A program made the translations under genes and the position numbers. The notes beneath the pieces are model-generated. The model searched no databases. It saw only the letters and a program-made list of their open reading frames with translations, and was not told where the DNA came from. A DNA stretch of 64,000 nt from Cohnella lupini. Lineage in GTDB: Bacteria > Bacillota > Bacilli > Paenibacillales > Paenibacillaceae. The stretch's first letter is position 1. Every line of letters begins with the position of its first letter. The stretch is taken from the NCBI RefSeq assembly GCF_003386205.1, contig NZ_QRDY01000017.1, positions 1 to 64,000 of the forward strand, given 5' to 3'. Positions 62,966-64,000 of the stretch are shown in pieces.

Positions 62966-63544
62966 TTACGAAAGGAAAAATTGCACGATACCGACCGTGA
63001 CGAGGAAGATGAGCAAGTACACCGCCAGTAACTTCGGCAACTTCGATTTTCCCCTTGTACGGCTTTTAGGCGTAGTATATTGTAGGACCATCGTCCGGAT
63101 TCGATCCTTCCCCTCCAGAAATCTCCGCGGAAAAAGATGCCCGGCATTACTCGCGATAAATAGGTAAATTCCCTTCTTGCTTACGATCACTCTCTGCACG
63201 TCCGGCCACAGCACCTTTGAAGTAGTGGACTCGGAATCCATTCTAAAGCCTTCTGAAGTAAAATCGTAACTCTTCTTCTCCTGCAGGAACTTGTTCTGAG
63301 AGCTGCGAACCGCTCCGCGATAGAGCATTACGGGGTACAATGCGCTGATCAACACAAAGAAAATGCTGAACGCATACGATTCGAACGGTCTCCCGAGTGA
63401 CAACTGGATGATGAAATTGGCGAAGAAACCGATCCCCAGAAAGGCGATGACCCACAGTCCGCCGTTTCTCTTCACATACGTAAAATTAAAATCTACCACA
63501 TCGCGGCTTGTAAGCTCGACTTCGATTTTCTCTTGTTCTCCCAT
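62966..63544 (-). CDS. YcxB-like membrane protein
   Basis: A 192-residue protein with a first hydrophobic segment near 30-46, another near 58-76 and a C-terminal helix at 172-190. TSEGFRMDSESTTSKVLWPD near 95 followed by SKKGIYLFIASNAGHLFPRR is the YcxB pattern (a PH-like strand set). GAGGAG lies before ATG 63544. The function of this family is unknown. Confidence 0.82.
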   Translation of the reverse strand: MGEQEKIEVELTSRDVVDFNFTYVKRNGGLWVIAFLGIGFFANFIIQLSLGRPFESYAFSIFFVLISALYPVMLYRGAVRSSQNKFLQEKKSYDFTSEGFRMDSESTTSKVLWPDVQRVIVSKKGIYLFIASNAGHLFPRRFLEGKDRIRTMVLQYTTPKSRTRGKSKLPKLLAVYLLIFLVTVGIVQFFLS

Positions 63545-63630
63545 TTGAATTCTCCTCGATTTTTATATTTACATTTCAATCTCCCGGTCGGGACACTTCA
63601 GACACCACCATTTGTTATTTTTCTACAGAA

Positions 63631-63902
63631 ATGTCGGAATATCCTGCCAATGTGGTTGCTTACCTGATCGAGCAGATTGAATTCACTTCCGAGAGGACAA
63701 TGGCTAATTTCCGCATTGAACCCGATGTCCATGCTGATGGAACTTCCTGAGGACATCGACGAGCAGCAAGTCGTGCTGGTAGATCTCAGAAACTACTACA
63801 ATGCGTACAACGAGAAAACCACGAGGTAATGGTGAAGTCATTAATGGGAACTATTACGACGAGCTTGACATTGATCAGGATTACGATGAAAGCGAACGAT
63901 AA
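63631..63902 (+). pseudogene. Gene remnant spread over three frames
   Basis: Three protein-like stretches follow each other on the plus strand in three different frames. The first runs from ATG 63631 (SEYPANVVAYLIEQIEF, then SERTMANFRIEP) to TGA at 63750. The second runs from about 63725 (SMLMELPEDIDEQQVVLVDL) to TAA 63829. The third is from about 63825 (NGEVINGNYYDELDIDQDYD) to TAA 63902. A terminator follows. The pieces fit a single small acidic protein broken by two frameshifts; the family is not recognised. The flanking 63545-63630 holds nothing else. Confidence 0.5.
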
Positions 63903-63941
63903 AAAGCCCCGAAGGCCGTTTAACCGGCTTTTGGGGCTTTG
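63903..63941 (+). terminator. Terminator after the gene remnant
   Basis: AAAGCCCC-GAAGGCCG pairs with CCGGC-TTTTGGGGCTTT. Its position directly after the remnant supports that this was once a plus-strand gene. Nothing is seen in 63942-64000. Confidence 0.7.
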
Positions 63942-64000
63942 CTCTCTTACAGATCTATTCAAATTAACCTCTTATTAATCGAATCTTCCGTACTCCTCTT

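Overview
The window looks like chromosomal DNA of a spore-forming, soil-type member of the Paenibacillaceae (Paenibacillus or Cohnella-like). This rests on gene content: repeated LplB/LplC-type carbohydrate ABC importers with YesM/YesN-type two-component systems, ROK proteins, AraC regulators with cupin sensors, a YkuK homologue, an S-layer-homology protein, an ArsR-DUF2087 regulator and futalosine-route menaquinone genes (mqnB, mqnD). No rRNA, complete tRNA, CRISPR array, insertion sequence or prophage module was seen.

Layout. 1-4.5 kb: a 51-bp tandem-repeat array, then a reverse-strand operon (Gfo/Idh dehydrogenase, two xylose-isomerase-like TIM barrels, a small Cys-rich protein) divergent from an AraC regulator. 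4.5-14 kb: ykuK-like gene, mqnB-mqnD, a secreted SLH protein, a second Gfo/Idh enzyme, a membrane protein, a sigma factor with a two-domain partner gene, and an orphan FliD-like gene. 14-18.3 kb: odhA-odhB (2-oxoglutarate dehydrogenase E1 and E2). 18.4-21.4 kb: second repeat array, DinB-family gene, large secreted serine hydrolase. 21.5-30.5 kb, module I: two-component system, CUT1 ABC importer, GH130 glycosidase/phosphorylase and FAD oxidoreductase. 30.5-35.5 kb: amidase, the 3' remnant of a lost gene, a small membrane protein, an ECF sigma/anti-sigma pair and an epoxide hydrolase. 35.5-45 kb, module II: ROK regulator, ROK sugar kinase, AraC regulator, CUT1 importer, BadF-type sugar kinase and GH4 glycosidase. 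45-53 kb: a GGDEF-EAL protein, ribonuclease Z, speD, and a lipoprotein/histidine kinase/HD-GYP response regulator operon. 53-55.4 kb: catalase behind a PerR-like box, then two repeat arrays. 55.4-62 kb, module III: two-component system plus CUT1 importer. 62-64 kb: ArsR-DUF2087 regulator, YcxB-like protein and a frameshifted gene remnant.

How it works together. Three solute-binding-protein importers carry no ATPase of their own and probably share an MsmX/UgpC-type ATPase encoded elsewhere. Each has its own sensor (YesMN pair or AraC) and modules I and II have their own glycoside-processing enzymes, so the region is largely a plant-polysaccharide or oligosaccharide scavenging island set among housekeeping genes.

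The most unusual signal is non-coding. Five tandem arrays with different sequences all have a 50-51 bp period. Several share a G(C/A)GG(T/C)ACTTTCG-like core or the words CGAATTAG and CAGCCG. Four of the five sit at convergent 3'-3' gene junctions or what appears to be one. I know of no described element matching this.
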